Positions 11,001-18,420 are shown, counted from the stretch's first letter. The stretch: 23,014 nt of DNA from Phoronis ovalis (GCA_028565635.1 JAOXYB010082054.1:1-23014); one strand, 5' to 3'. The notes: generated from the letters alone by a model not told the origin. Numbers and translations: made by a program.

Positions 11001-14000
11001 TTACTTGCTTTTTCTTTCTAGTTTATATTTTCTTTAAAACGTTTTGTTAAGTTTCTTTGTAAAGCAGTGCTAACATAATTTCGTTTCCTTATTATGACAA
11101 CCCACATACTGCAATCATGAAAGATGTTAACTGTTTATATATTACTTTATACACAACTTGTTCATGATGCATTTTTTTTTGTTTTACAGAAAAAGTTGTG
11201 CCAAGATTGACAATCAGCTTAGAAAGGAACTAAGGAACATGGATATCTCGGTGAGTGCTAAGAAAAAATTCTTTGAAATATTATTAATTCAAGATATTCG
11301 CTATAAATTGAGAATAATTTAACCTTAACATTCTTCCAATTGCTTTTTGATAACATATCTCAAAAAAACATAAAACAACTCAATTGTTTGAGAAATGAAG
11401 AATTCATGGCTGAGATAAAAATCCACAAAATGCTAATTTTCTACTTAAACTTTTCAGAAACAACTTGACATTTTAATGAGAGAGGAAGAGATGCAAGAAC
11501 AGCGGGAATATATACAGAGAAAAAATGACAAAATTGATAATAAAGTTGATCGCAGAAGTCTCAGAGCTGACTTGCATTTTATTCGCTCAAAAAGGTATGT
11601 TTACAGGATGATATTAATATCTGATAAACTTGATAGCAACGTAGTCCCTGCTGATTCCTAAAACACAAACTAGAAAATTCTTCACTTGATCAGTCTTATA
11701 TAACTATAGCATTGATGGCATTTCTTCTAAGTACTTTGGAACCTTTAACTAAAATAAATATATAAACAGCTGGTACTTATTTTCAAATTCTGTCAGAAAG
11801 GCTGAAAGGCCGAAATGTTGTATAAAACATATCTATTTTTTTTTTAAATATCCATTTTTTGTGATTTGTATGCTGATAAATGTATATAGTGACTACATAA
11901 GATCTATGCTATATATTAATCTCATGTTTCTGTTCTAGAAAGATTTCTGCTCTTGTATACTGGACTCCTGATATTCTTGAGATAGTGCTAAAGTAATCTC
12001 AACTATTGTAATTGGTTACTAACATCTCTCCTTTTTTGTTCTTTTATTCTCACCTGAATAATTGTTGTATTGTGTTTCTTCATGTTGTTAATTTTCCATT
12101 TCATCATCAAATTTGGTAAATAATTGCATGCAATACATTATAAAACTAAAATAGTGCATGTGTGTCTTAATTAGTTTATGTTTTTGTGAACAAACGTATC
12201 ATGACTCTCAGTAAAAATTAGAGCTATAATTTTATAACCCAGTATATCATAAAACTAAACAAGCGATACAAATTTTTTGTTGGTAGAGATTTTTTTTTTA
12301 TTTCTTAAAAATTAAAAGTAAATGTAAAACTTGCAACTGGACTATTTTACGGCAATGTTGTTATAGACATGTTTATAGACATATTGATAAAATTTCATTA
12401 CTGCTTAATAATAATAATGTAGCAAAAAAGTACAAGCAATAGCATACCTGAAAAACTAATGCATGTTTTATTGGGTTTACAACATTCAAAATGGGATATT
12501 GTGCATCCGTTTTTATATCACACTGCACATTTTACTTACTGTTTGTTATATCATCTAAAAGTAGTCATGTTAAAATTAGATATGATATAATTAAGTCAAT
12601 CACAAGCACAGCTTTCAGCTTCAACATGATGTCATTTTTTTTGTCATTGGTTCTGGTGACCTCTATTGGAGAAATGGATGATCTCTTTCAAAAAACCTTG
12701 AAATATTATGTATTGTAGTTGAGTGTAAATTATATTTGAACTTATCCAAAACTGAAATCTCGAGAATCTTTTTTTAAATGTATTTATGTTTAATTTGTTG
12801 CTGTTGTAGTTGTGCGGAAGTGGAAGAATTTAAGAGAGGAGCCAAAAGTGTCACCTTGATGCAGTTAGCCCCTGATCTCCGACGACAGTTTACTGAATTA
12901 AAAGAGGAAAAAGCACTTAATCTTCATGATAAATTAGATATCATTGAAAGGTAAGGAATACCTGGTGCTTTACTGCTGTCATTGCTATTCCATGTTCCAC
13001 AATAATAGTTTGCATGATATCTCTATTCATATAGTTATTGTTATTTCTGTCAATTAGATGTCCATAATTAAGTTTACAAAGCATATTGTGCACTGAGTAA
13101 GTTACTATAATTCAGATAATCTAAGTATAAATACTCTCTCATGCCTTACAGTGTATGCATGCATGGTTGCAAGCCAGGTGCAATATCTGATGTCGTTGAT
13201 CCGCATAATTTCTGAAAGCCTTTCATTAGCAAGATGGGTAATTTTGAGCTACCTCTGTCTTTGCACAATATAATAATTCCCAAATCATCTGCTGTTCCAA
13301 ACCCATAGACATCACAATTAATGTATAGTTAAATACCTGGATTTTTTAAATGATTTTTTTTGCATTTTAATTAGACAAAGACTCAAAAAGTGTGAGAAAA
13401 AATTTACTGCTATGGACACAAAAGGATGCAGTTTCTACCGTGCCTTAGAGAAAATGAGAAAGACTATTCAAGAAGAAGAAAGACGAAAAGCGCAACTGCA
13501 GCGGAAACAGTCAATGATATTCGAATCATGGTAAGGTCATAATTTAAAAAAAAAATATTATGGGAATTTGTAACAGCTCTAGGAAGATAAAAAAAAGTTG
13601 TGTGCATGTTTATGCACATTTTTTATTCTCTTTATGTTTTTGAGGTAGAGAAAAAATTACTTACACACACATTATCTATCATTTTATTCACATATCAATT
13701 TGATATTTTTATTCTTAAGGTTCAATGATCTTGAGAGAAATCTTCCTGTAGAGTTGAAGAGCCTTTGGTACTACACAGTGGTTCTTAATAAACTACGCAA
13801 GTTTGGACAGGTGGGTTAATTGATTGATAGCTATATACAGTCTCTGAATGCCCATTATTGTGACATGAGAAGCAAGAATCTAGTGTCAAACATAAAAAAA
13901 AATTGTTTTGGTTTCTCATCCCTGTTAATTATTGTGGACTTCCTAAATATCAAAGAACACGTACACTACTAGACTATTAAAAATCAGGCTATCGAGATGA

Positions 14001-15216
14001 GATGTAAGGCCAGCTACATCAAGTATAATTTTACTTAAAAAGTATCCATAATTTCTTCCTGTACATACTTGTCACACATGGGTTAGATGGAAAAAGTTTT
14101 ACAAACCATGCAGTGTCTAAATTTTACCTGAAATATGTACTAGTTGACACATTTTCTGAGTACGAGTGACTCTTTTTAACATTCTTTCTTGTATAGTACA
14201 CCCAAACTGAAATTGTTTTGTGAATTGTTATATGCATGTGCATTTACCAAATTATTAACGACTGTTCAGTGTACAGATGAGCGTATTAAGGTTTGCATTT
14301 TTCAATATTCTTGCATATCTTGCACAAAATGCCAAATACTCACTGATGTTGTATGCACTGATAGCATGATGTTTATTTTTTTTTCTCGATTATTTTCATT
14401 TAAAAGAAATTGCTTGCACTAGTAACTTATTGTATTGCAATTAAACAACCAGCAGTGTAACATTATGTAAATCAGTTTTAAATTAGTTCTAACTAACTAA
14501 GTAAGAGCATTTTAAATATCAAATCCTTCGGATGTTTTTTCTTCAAAATTTCCCTAATTTCCATACTTATATAATTATTTAGATACATCTAAATGTACCA
14601 TAGGTATAAAATCCACATTAAACAATTAATTTGATAAAATGTTTAATGATAAAAGATAAACATTTAAAAAAAATTATTTTAATGAATTTATTTTAAGGAA
14701 AATACTGTTTCTGCACGAATCTGTTAAATAATACAAAAGAAAGCTTTATGGAAAGAAACTCTAGTACATTTGATATAATTAGTTGTTATTTTAGAAAAAA
14801 AAATGGTTAATTTTAATGGTTTCTAATATTAACTTGATTTTAAAATTGTATTCTTCAAACAAACGGAACCGATATCTGCACATCAAGCATTATGTAATTA
14901 GTTTTGAAATGTGCTGATGGATGCAAGATACTAGTTATTTTTGGATGATTTGCACCATGTCATATAAATTCATATTTAAATTTTATCATTTTAGGTGGAT
15001 TCTGCTAAGCAGCATAATGCCTATAAGTTCTTAACAGTGCTACAGGGTCTCCGACAATGGGAAATATGCAGTCCTGATATCAGTGCAGCCGTTGAATTTT
15101 GTCGTGATAGAATAATTGAAATGGAAATTGATGAATATGAGGAGTGGTTTCAAACATCTTTCACTCAAGTGGTCCGTCCAAAAACAGCGCCACCTTCATT
15201 GAATAGAAAAAAATAG
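1770..15216 (+). CDS. CCDC60: CCDC60-like coiled-coil protein, 16 coding exons, 784 aa, complete
   Basis: Joined exons: 1770-2090, 3646-3723, 4069-4142, 6311-6520, 7840-7932, 8216-8389, 8768-8872, 9074-9176, 9615-9840, 10074-10236, 11190-11250, 11458-11594, 12810-12950, 13375-13530, 13720-13810 and 14995-15216. All introns are GT-AG, phases close exactly, and no internal stop occurs. The identity comes from blocks matching my memory of vertebrate CCDC60: LFKQLCVLHWLLQA (about 319-332), LTCWDLKDIGGKK (346-358), WFNDLERNLPVELK (681-694), LRKFGQ (706-711) and LQGLRQWEICSPDIS (727-741). There is no signal peptide or membrane segment. Charged, probably coiled-coil stretches lie at about 170-205, 357-375 and 517-680, with acidic serine clusters (SSSDEDD, SSSDEEV) and a basic Ser/Pro region in exon 9. 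The molecular role is poorly known in the family; human expression is reported in testis and ciliated tissue, so a ciliary role is only an inference. It is longer than the human protein (about 550 aa as I recall). The start is the first ATG after the acceptor; a second ATG follows at once. Confidence 0.85.
2305..2346. repeat. 42-bp near-perfect hairpin
   Basis: A left arm of 20 bases beginning TTACAGTGTAAGAAG pairs with a right arm ending CTTGTTACACTGTAA with one mismatch, around a two-base AA centre. The arm ends, TTACAGTGTAA and TTACACTGTAA, are near-palindromes of each other. It may be the remnant of a small foldback element. The loop is too short for a typical microRNA precursor. Confidence 0.75.
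3100..3414 (+). mobile_element. short non-autonomous inverted-repeat element, copy 1
   Basis: The left end (3102 on) reads GGTCTGATTC, then CAGTGGATGGTATGCATGTT. The reverse complement of the right end (from about 3414) reads GGGGGTCCGACTCAGTGGA, then CATGTTTGTG. This gives imperfect terminal inverted repeats of about 45 bp. The left 70-80 bases closely match the reverse complement of 10403-10496. No transposase frame is inside. Flanking direct repeats are not convincing for this copy, so the boundaries are approximate. Confidence 0.5.
3646..3723 (+). CDS. CCDC60: CCDC60 exon 2 (codons 108-133)
   Basis: The acceptor GTTCTTTAG ends at 3645 and the donor is ATG|GTGAGA at 3724; both ends are phase 0. 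It encodes an acidic serine cluster (SSSDEDD), resembling a casein-kinase-2-type site, followed by KIPPKPM. Confidence 0.85.
3724..4068 (+). other. CCDC60 intron 2 (345 bp)
   Basis: It is A/T-rich and contains two partly similar stretches, near 3848-3880 and 3970-4010 (TGCATGAT followed by AGAAA and TAATTATGT). They look like a small diverged local duplication. Nothing else is visible. Confidence 0.5.
4069..4142 (+). CDS. CCDC60: CCDC60 exon 3 (codons 134-158)
   Basis: The acceptor TCTTTCAG ends at 4068 and the donor is AG|GTAGGT at 4143. It enters in phase 0 and leaves two bases into a codon. It encodes a basic segment, TPAKFVLRRTRKDIN followed by a lysine/alanine-rich end. Confidence 0.85.
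4143..6310 (+). other. CCDC60 intron 3 (2168 bp, the longest)
   Basis: It is A/T-rich throughout and I see no exon, RNA gene or mobile element with recognisable ends. The open frames at 4180-4407 and 5219-5434 have intron-like A/T-biased composition. Confidence 0.6.
6311..6520 (+). CDS. CCDC60: CCDC60 exon 4 (codons 158-228)
   Basis: The acceptor CTCATTCCAG ends at 6310 and the donor is AT|GTAAGTG at 6521. It encodes NLIRNVKLGHNFFASLRKG, comparable to the SVKIGRGYFAILRE segment I recall in vertebrate CCDC60. A long highly charged helix rich in Arg, Glu and Gln follows, then an acidic SSSDEEV-to-DIDDE tail. Confidence 0.9.
6521..7839 (+). other. CCDC60 intron 4 (1319 bp)
   Basis: It is A/T-rich and contains the TG/CA-type simple repeat at 6582-6638. 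No exon-like signal with matching splice sites is seen. Confidence 0.6.
6582..6638. repeat. imperfect TG/TA/CA simple repeat
   Basis: Alternating purine-pyrimidine DNA built from TGTG, TATA, GCATGCATG and CACACG runs, with GTGTATATACAC as an internal palindrome. It could adopt Z-DNA or a cruciform. It is a degenerate microsatellite. Confidence 0.7.
7840..7932 (+). CDS. CCDC60: CCDC60 exon 5 (codons 228-259)
   Basis: The acceptor TCGTTTCAG ends at 7839. The donor is AG|GTAATT at 7933, which keeps frame with exon 6. An internal GTAGCT at 7918 would be a phase-0 donor and would break frame with the next exon, so it was not used. It encodes an Asp/His/Ser-rich acidic stretch and KISRVAFSR. Confidence 0.8.
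8032..8055. repeat. 9-bp tandem repeat TATAATTAT, 2.7 copies
   Basis: Two perfect units plus TATAAT lie in tandem inside intron 5. It is a short minisatellite-like run with no visible function. Confidence 0.8.
8216..8389 (+). CDS. CCDC60: CCDC60 exon 6 (codons 259-317)
   Basis: The acceptor CTTCTTTAG ends at 8215 and the donor is GC|GTAAGT at 8390. It encodes VDSPEDGTLSRAKSAPQPRV, a basic stretch, RPYTPNHTN and an acidic end. The RPYTPNH segment parallels RPFTPIH, which I recall in human CCDC60. Confidence 0.88.
8390..8767 (+). other. CCDC60 intron 6 (378 bp)
   Basis: It is A/T-rich and contains the 41-bp palindrome at 8622-8662. No coding signal. Confidence 0.6.
8622..8662. repeat. 41-bp palindrome
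   Basis: Two 20-base arms (left arm beginning GCTAGTATATATAAAAC, right arm ending TATATCATAGC) pair around a single G with only two mismatches. The inner 14 bases of each arm pair perfectly (AAAACTCT with AGAGTTTT at the centre). It is a cruciform-prone palindrome, possibly a remnant foldback element. Confidence 0.75.
8768..8872 (+). CDS. CCDC60: CCDC60 exon 7 (codons 317-352), conserved core
   Basis: The acceptor TTTTCAG ends at 8767 and the donor is AA|GTAAGA at 8873. It encodes ESLFKQLCVLHWLLQAMN and ILTCWDLK, the best-conserved block shared with vertebrate CCDC60 (LFRQLCALHWLLEA and ITCWNPKD, from memory). Much of the family assignment rests on it. Confidence 0.92.
9074..9176 (+). CDS. 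CCDC60: CCDC60 exon 8 (codons 352-386)
   Basis: The acceptor TTGTACAG ends at 9073 and the donor is AAG|GTAAAG at 9177, leaving phase 0. It encodes DIGGKKTTQKKLQKEK and then a Glu/Gln-rich helix. This is collinear with the human segment following ITCWNPKD. Confidence 0.88.
9177..9614 (+). other. CCDC60 intron 8 (438 bp)
   Basis: It is A/T-rich. Its last 162 bases (from 9453) are open in frame with exon 9 and contain an odd Cys-rich run (CFCCNKSCSCIC). That looks accidental, since no family homology extends into it. Confidence 0.6.
9615..9840 (+). CDS. CCDC60: CCDC60 exon 9 (codons 387-462), basic Ser/Pro-rich
   Basis: The acceptor TGTATTTGTAAG ends at 9614 and the donor is G|GTAATT at 9841. 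It encodes TPRRMSQRGNK, RRFSKKRSGSISGG and a Pro/Ser-rich stretch, matching RKPSRRGSTLSLS...GGSSPQSSM recalled from human CCDC60. The KKR cluster could act as a nuclear-localisation-like or phosphorylated basic segment, but this is not established. Confidence 0.82.
10074..10236 (+). CDS. CCDC60: CCDC60 exon 10 (codons 462-516), acidic low complexity
   Basis: The acceptor TTTCTTTTAG ends at 10073 and the donor is AA|GTAAGT at 10237. It encodes an Asn- and Glu-rich, probably disordered stretch that ends DALPQFQSYFKDEK. It likely accounts for some of the extra length over the vertebrate protein. Confidence 0.85.
10403..10496 (-). mobile_element. short inverted-repeat element, copy 2, with target duplication
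   Basis: Read on the - strand it begins CCCAGGGATCCAACTCAAAA and continues CAGTGGATGGTATGCATGTT, then matches copy 1 (3100 on) through CTATTTTTAAAAACAA. Its ends are inverted repeats (GACCCAGGGTCAAACT at left; CCCAGGGATCCAACTC on the opposite strand). The identical hexamer CATGTA flanks it at 10397-10402 and 10497-10502, as expected of a target-site duplication. It has no coding capacity, so it would be a MITE-like element mobilised in trans. Confidence 0.6.
10720..10810. repeat. T-rich low-complexity tract
   Basis: Several T homopolymer runs, the longest about 12, are interrupted by short mixed segments. It is intronic and likely slippage-prone. Confidence 0.6.
11190..11250 (+). CDS. CCDC60: CCDC60 exon 11 (codons 516-536)
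   Basis: The acceptor TTGTTTTACAG ends at 11189 and the donor is TCG|GTGAGT at 11251, leaving phase 0. It is a short exon encoding KSCAKIDNQLRKELRNMDIS, the start of the long C-terminal helical region. Confidence 0.85.
11458..11594 (+). CDS. CCDC60: CCDC60 exon 12 (codons 537-582), coiled coil
   Basis: The acceptor AACTTTTCAG ends at 11457 and the donor is AG|GTATGT at 11595. It encodes KQLDILMREEEMQEQREYIQ and continues to RADLHFIRSK. The charged heptad-like spacing fits a coiled coil, and the block resembles DKMEILMKRQEERGIQKFRA recalled from human CCDC60. Confidence 0.88.
11595..12809 (+). other. CCDC60 intron 12 (1215 bp)
   Basis: It is A/T-rich. An acceptor-like site (TTTCTGTTCTAG ending at 11938) is followed by a short frame compatible with exon 12 that stops at 11994-11996, a weak candidate for an alternative end. 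No mobile element is recognised. Confidence 0.5.
12810..12950 (+). CDS. CCDC60: CCDC60 exon 13 (codons 582-629)
   Basis: The acceptor GCTGTTGTAG ends at 12809 and the donor is AG|GTAAGG at 12951. It encodes CAEVEEFKRGAKSVTLMQLA, then LRRQFTELKEEKALNLHDKL, a highly charged helical segment. Confidence 0.87.
12951..13374 (+). other. CCDC60 intron 13 (424 bp)
   Basis: Intronic DNA slightly less A/T-rich than its neighbours (13140-13310). No recognisable feature. Confidence 0.5.
13375..13530 (+). CDS. CCDC60: CCDC60 exon 14 (codons 629-681), coiled coil
   Basis: The acceptor TTTTAATTAG ends at 13374 and the donor is TG|GTAAGG at 13531. It encodes a Lys/Glu/Arg-rich helix (QRLKKCEKKF, then EKMRKTIQEEERRKAQLQRK) ending FESW; the Trp codon spans the junction. 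Confidence 0.88.
13720..13810 (+). CDS. CCDC60: CCDC60 exon 15 (codons 681-711), conserved
   Basis: The acceptor TTCTTAAG ends at 13719 and the donor is CAG|GTGGGT at 13811, leaving phase 0. It encodes WFNDLERNLPVELKSLWYY and LRKFGQ, matching WYFDLLSKLPEDLKNF and LQKFGE of vertebrate CCDC60 (from memory). Confidence 0.9.
13811..14994 (+). other. CCDC60 intron 15 (1184 bp)
   Basis: It is very A/T-rich and unstructured. The open frame at 14189-14422 has Cys- and Phe-rich intron-like composition with no recognisable homology. Confidence 0.6.
14995..15216 (+). CDS. CCDC60: CCDC60 exon 16 (codons 712-784 and stop)
   Basis: The acceptor ATCATTTTAG ends at 14994 and the stop TAG is at 15214-15216. 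It encodes LQGLRQWEICSPDISAAVEF, then CRDRIIEM and EWFQTSF, collinear with LQDLRIWELCSPDIAVAIEF in vertebrate CCDC60 (from memory). It ends in a basic tail, RPKTAPPSLNRKK. Confidence 0.92.
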   Translation: MDSAKQHNAYKFLTVLQGLRQWEICSPDISAAVEFCRDRIIEMEIDEYEEWFQTSFTQVVRPKTAPPSLNRKK

Positions 15217-15421
15217 TCTGCATATGAATTGAACAAACAGCAGGATCTGTTCTGAATTATTTTGCTTATTTCCAATTTTACCAGAACAAAATAGATATTT
15301 ATATAGTGGAAATGAGAAACATAAAAGTACAAGTATAGAATAGTTTAAATTTCAGTTGAAATATGACTGCTGACTACAATTGTGCAATGCCTTATACTGT
15401 ATATAAGAATGCTGAATTATA

Positions 15422-15427
15422 AATAAA
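15422..15427 (+). terminator. proximal poly(A) signal AATAAA
   Basis: AATAAA lies about 205 bases after the stop codon. Use of this site would give a short 3' UTR containing only the first Pumilio-type site, and possibly the second. Confidence 0.35.
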
Positions 15428-16153
15428 TTGTAAATATTTATAATTGATAACTTATAACATATTTATCTGTTATGAGTGCAGAGAAAATGTTACTGTACTT
15501 TAAAACATTTTTAAGACATGCAGTGCCTTATGGTGATTAAAATTTATAAAGCATGGATATATTCAGTATAGTATTTAGATTTATACTGTCTCGATGTGAA
15601 GCATATCTGTGATAGAATCAACCCAAAATTTAGGTTATAAGAAATGCTGCACATATATACATATGCATATGCAGCATCCTATTTCAAGGAAAAATATGTG
15701 TATTGACTGCTGAGTGGTCAAAACTGCTGAATGTACATAGGGTTTAATATAATAATGTTATATATATGATCTCAGGGTTTATATAGTCCAAGAAATTTTA
15801 GACCAAGAAATAAGACCTCTTGTTCTATGCAAGTTTATTCAATCCTAATATAATTTAGAAATTGAAATGGATTAGTTATTTCAATGTTTGGAAACAGTTG
15901 AATTAATGCTGTGGTTTTCATGGATGTAAAAAGATATCATCTTTGTACTATTAAAGTGTGATTTTTATTAAATAAGTTTACTTTTGAATGCTGTGATTAA
16001 TATTGGGTTTGGTTTATGTCAGCTTATTCTGCCCTTGGATGGTGTCAAAGTTACTATCAGAATTATTGTCTCAATTACTTTGATGTTCATATGTTGGAGA
16101 ATTTTTAATTCAGGGACTGTAAATCCACTACCTCTTTTATGTTGAAATTTGAA

Positions 16154-16159
16154 AATAAA
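16154..16159 (+). terminator. distal poly(A) signal AATAAA
   Basis: AATAAA is followed about 20-30 bases later by a GT-rich element (AAGTGTGTTATG near 16183). That is the arrangement expected of a functional cleavage site. Confidence 0.5.
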
Positions 16160-16180
16160 TAATTAAAACTTTACAAATCA

Positions 16181-17068
16181 TTAAGTGTGTTATGCAGTTT
16201 GTAATATGTCAATATTGTTTTTGAGAGGGACTGAATGTAATCATTTCTGAACAAATTAAATTTCAGTAAGTGAAATGGTATTAGAAATGCTTGCTCTAAG
16301 TTTTATGCAACATTAAAAGTACCCACATAATTTTGTGTCGTACTGTATACAGTGGAATATAATCTTTGAGTAGATACAGAAAACCTTACAGAACAACAAA
16401 TATTTTAAAAATCTAATTCAGAAAACTTACTACTGTGCAATTGTTTTAAGTGTTTTTGCATACCTTTCAATATGCAGCCCAACTTGTGTCTGTAGGCATA
16501 CTTTGTGTAAATTGCACAATAGGGCGAGTGGCCCTTCCATTACAGTTTAGACTTACTCTAGTATTTTTGCTTAATTCATTGTTTGATAAGAGAAAACTCA
16601 AAATTGATTCCATGCTTAAACAAAACAGCTTTAGGTGATACAGATTTCAGAATGTGTGCGCAGAAAAAAATCAATACATATTTTTCTTATTTTTTATTCA
16701 CTAGATTTTTACATATTTGAAAGTTCGAATATCTACACTACTATAAACGAATGGTGTCATTTTTCTCACCAAAACTCTGTCTATAGGCATGCACCACTAT
16801 TAGTGTGTTACCGTGCCTGGTAGATTACTTACAATTTTTACTGTTAATGTCTTGTGTACCATCCACACTGCGTAGTTAAATGCCTTCCCAGTGTTTAACC
16901 CAGAGACTAATTCTGTGAGAATCACAGGGTCAATTTCTAGTACAGTATTTATGTTTACTATATAAGTTTCTAAAATGCTATTTTATGGTTCTCATATGCT
17001 TTAATTAACTGTGATCAGAATCTTGATCATAAAAATATTTGAAAATTGAAAAAGCTTTTGCTTTGAGC
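16181..17068. other. intergenic DNA between convergent genes
   Basis: No gene is supported. Open frames at 16450-16638 and 16635-16823 have biased, unrecognised translations. A 12-mer, GTCTRTAGGCAT, occurs at 16488 and 16779 and is probably fortuitous. Confidence 0.55.
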
Positions 17069-17763
17069 AGATTGGCCAATCTCTTGTTCTTTAGTGGGTG
17101 AAACCTTGACTTGGGATATCTCTCTTAATTTCTTTAACTATAAAAAATTGAACTAGATTTTTAATCCTTACAGCATTTTGATTAGAAACTTTGTATTTCA
17201 TTTCTCATATTGGTGAAATTTAAATTTTCTTTTTATTATATTCAGCAAAAAAGTTACAGTTATAATTAATCTCCCAGAAGTCACTTATAAACACAATAAT
17301 ATGTGGTAAATGCATAGTTTCTTTTTTTCTTTATGATCATTGGTGTTTCTCTGTTTCTAACAACTGCATAGATATTGTATCTATTCTAAACATAGTTAAT
17401 GCATATAGTTACTTTGTTTTATTCTTCCATTAAAAACCACAGGATATCCAGAAATATACTGAAATTCATCAGAAAAGGTACCCAAGCCAGCGACACATTC
17501 TTGCCAGCTCCGCATACACTAAAAACTCGTAGGAAATATACTCCCATGGTCTGGGTATATGACGGTGGGATGACTGGAAAACATTTGCTGAAAAAATGGA
17601 GTGGGCACCTAAATTTTATAATTTTGAAAGATAAAATACATCTTTCCTCAAAAAACTGTAAGGATAACTGATGCTGCTTTAGTGTTTCAAAGATTGTAAC
17701 ATTAAATGAGATATTCCCAGTCCAAATTTTGACCCCCTGGAGGAGAAAAAGATTGGCCAATCT
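17069..17763. mobile_element. 695-bp foldback/MITE-like element with long terminal inverted repeats
   Basis: Both ends carry the same 14-bp palindrome, AGATTGGCCAATCT (17069-17082 and 17750-17763). Reading inward from each end, matching landmarks occur at nearly equal distances: GGGATATCTC and GGAATATCTC, ATCCTTACAG at about 95 and 98 bases in, TGTATTT, AAATTTA, and TTCAGCAAA at about 172 and 171 bases in. This defines diverged inverted arms of about 180-190 bp around a centre of about 310 bp. No transposase is inside, and the open frames at 17399-17671 (+) and 17419-17760 (-) show no recognisable domain. Clear target duplications are not visible, so the element may be old. Confidence 0.65.
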
Positions 17764-17909
17764 TCGTACTAGGTTTTCTCAATGAATGCAAATTTTCCAT
17801 ATGCTAATTTCAAAATTCTTTTATGGCCACAGTTGGGATTAAATAGTGTGTGGATCATAATAAGATCATAAGGCCACACCAAAAAAAATTGTGTTTAACA
17901 GGCACTCAA

Positions 17910-18420
17910 AGATCGACTGAGTACGTAGAGCTTTCTATAAATTTTATTTGATGGGTTTAACTGGCAAATGACCTTAAACCCAGTCGTTGCGCTTCTCTTT
18001 TTTGGATGTTAAAAGAAAAAATAATATTTATCGTCTGGTAAAAGCAATTGATGTGGAACCATCTTCGCGTTACGCTCGTTGCTCGTGAAAAAAGTAGGAT
18101 ATCTCGTGGATGAAGGATTTTTCCCGTGGCCATCAAAAAGGTGTACTTTTCCGTGTTAAACAGGTGTTTAGTACATATAGAAGACATTGTATTGCTTTAT
18201 TATGTAAAACGATGTAGTCTTTTTGAGGTAAAAAGTCAACAGGGGACTAAAATCTGCCCATTTTTCCTTGCCGTGTGGCTGCATACAAAATTGCCAGTAC
18301 AATATAAAATATTGTACGGCCTCATTCAGAGCGTACAATACGATCCCAGCGTGTACAATATTCTCTTCGCGTCCTGCTTGACGCAGTGGAATACGATAAT
18401 ATAGTGCACGGAAATACTGA
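17910..18420. repeat. CpG-richer block, probably an unrecognised repeat
   Basis: This stretch differs from its A/T-rich surroundings. It has many CpG (TTCGCGTTACGCTCGTTGC near 18064, CTTCGCGTCC near 18365), a small hairpin GCGTC/GACGC at 18369-18384, and a cluster of GTACAATA motifs. It has no coherent long frame, so a diverged transposable-element fragment is likelier than a gene. Ends are not defined. Confidence 0.35.
18297..18360. repeat. cluster of GTACAATA motifs
   Basis: GTACAATA occurs at 18297-18304, 18333-18340 and 18353-18360, with an inverted copy ending at 18317. The first and the inverted copy form a perfect hairpin (GTACAATAT, AAA, ATATTGTAC) at 18297-18317. It is probably an internal structure of the surrounding repeat. 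Confidence 0.6.

Larger units (their letters stand above)
10237..11189 (+). other. CCDC60 intron 10 (953 bp)
   Basis: It contains the second copy of the short inverted-repeat element (10403-10496), followed at about 10720-10810 by a T-rich low-complexity stretch with several runs of 7-12 T. No exon is seen. Confidence 0.6.
15217..16180 (+). other. CCDC60: CCDC60 3' UTR
   Basis: A/T-rich non-coding DNA runs from the TAG to the stronger of two poly(A) signals. It holds three UGUANAUA octamers, at 15398-15405, 15429-15436 and 15732-15739, the consensus for Pumilio-family RNA-binding proteins. The cleavage point is inferred. Confidence 0.55.

Noticed and set aside
16640-16760. tRNA-like GTTCGAAT sequence near 16722
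   Set aside because: No acceptor stem, D-arm or anticodon arm can be drawn around it.
16488-16790. Repeated GTCTRTAGGCAT 12-mer 290 bases apart
   Set aside because: Flanks do not align beyond the 12-mer, so it is probably coincidence rather than a duplication.
17399-17760. 90- and 113-codon open frames on opposite strands
   Set aside because: They lie within the foldback element, overlap each other, show no recognisable domain and lack splice or poly(A) context.
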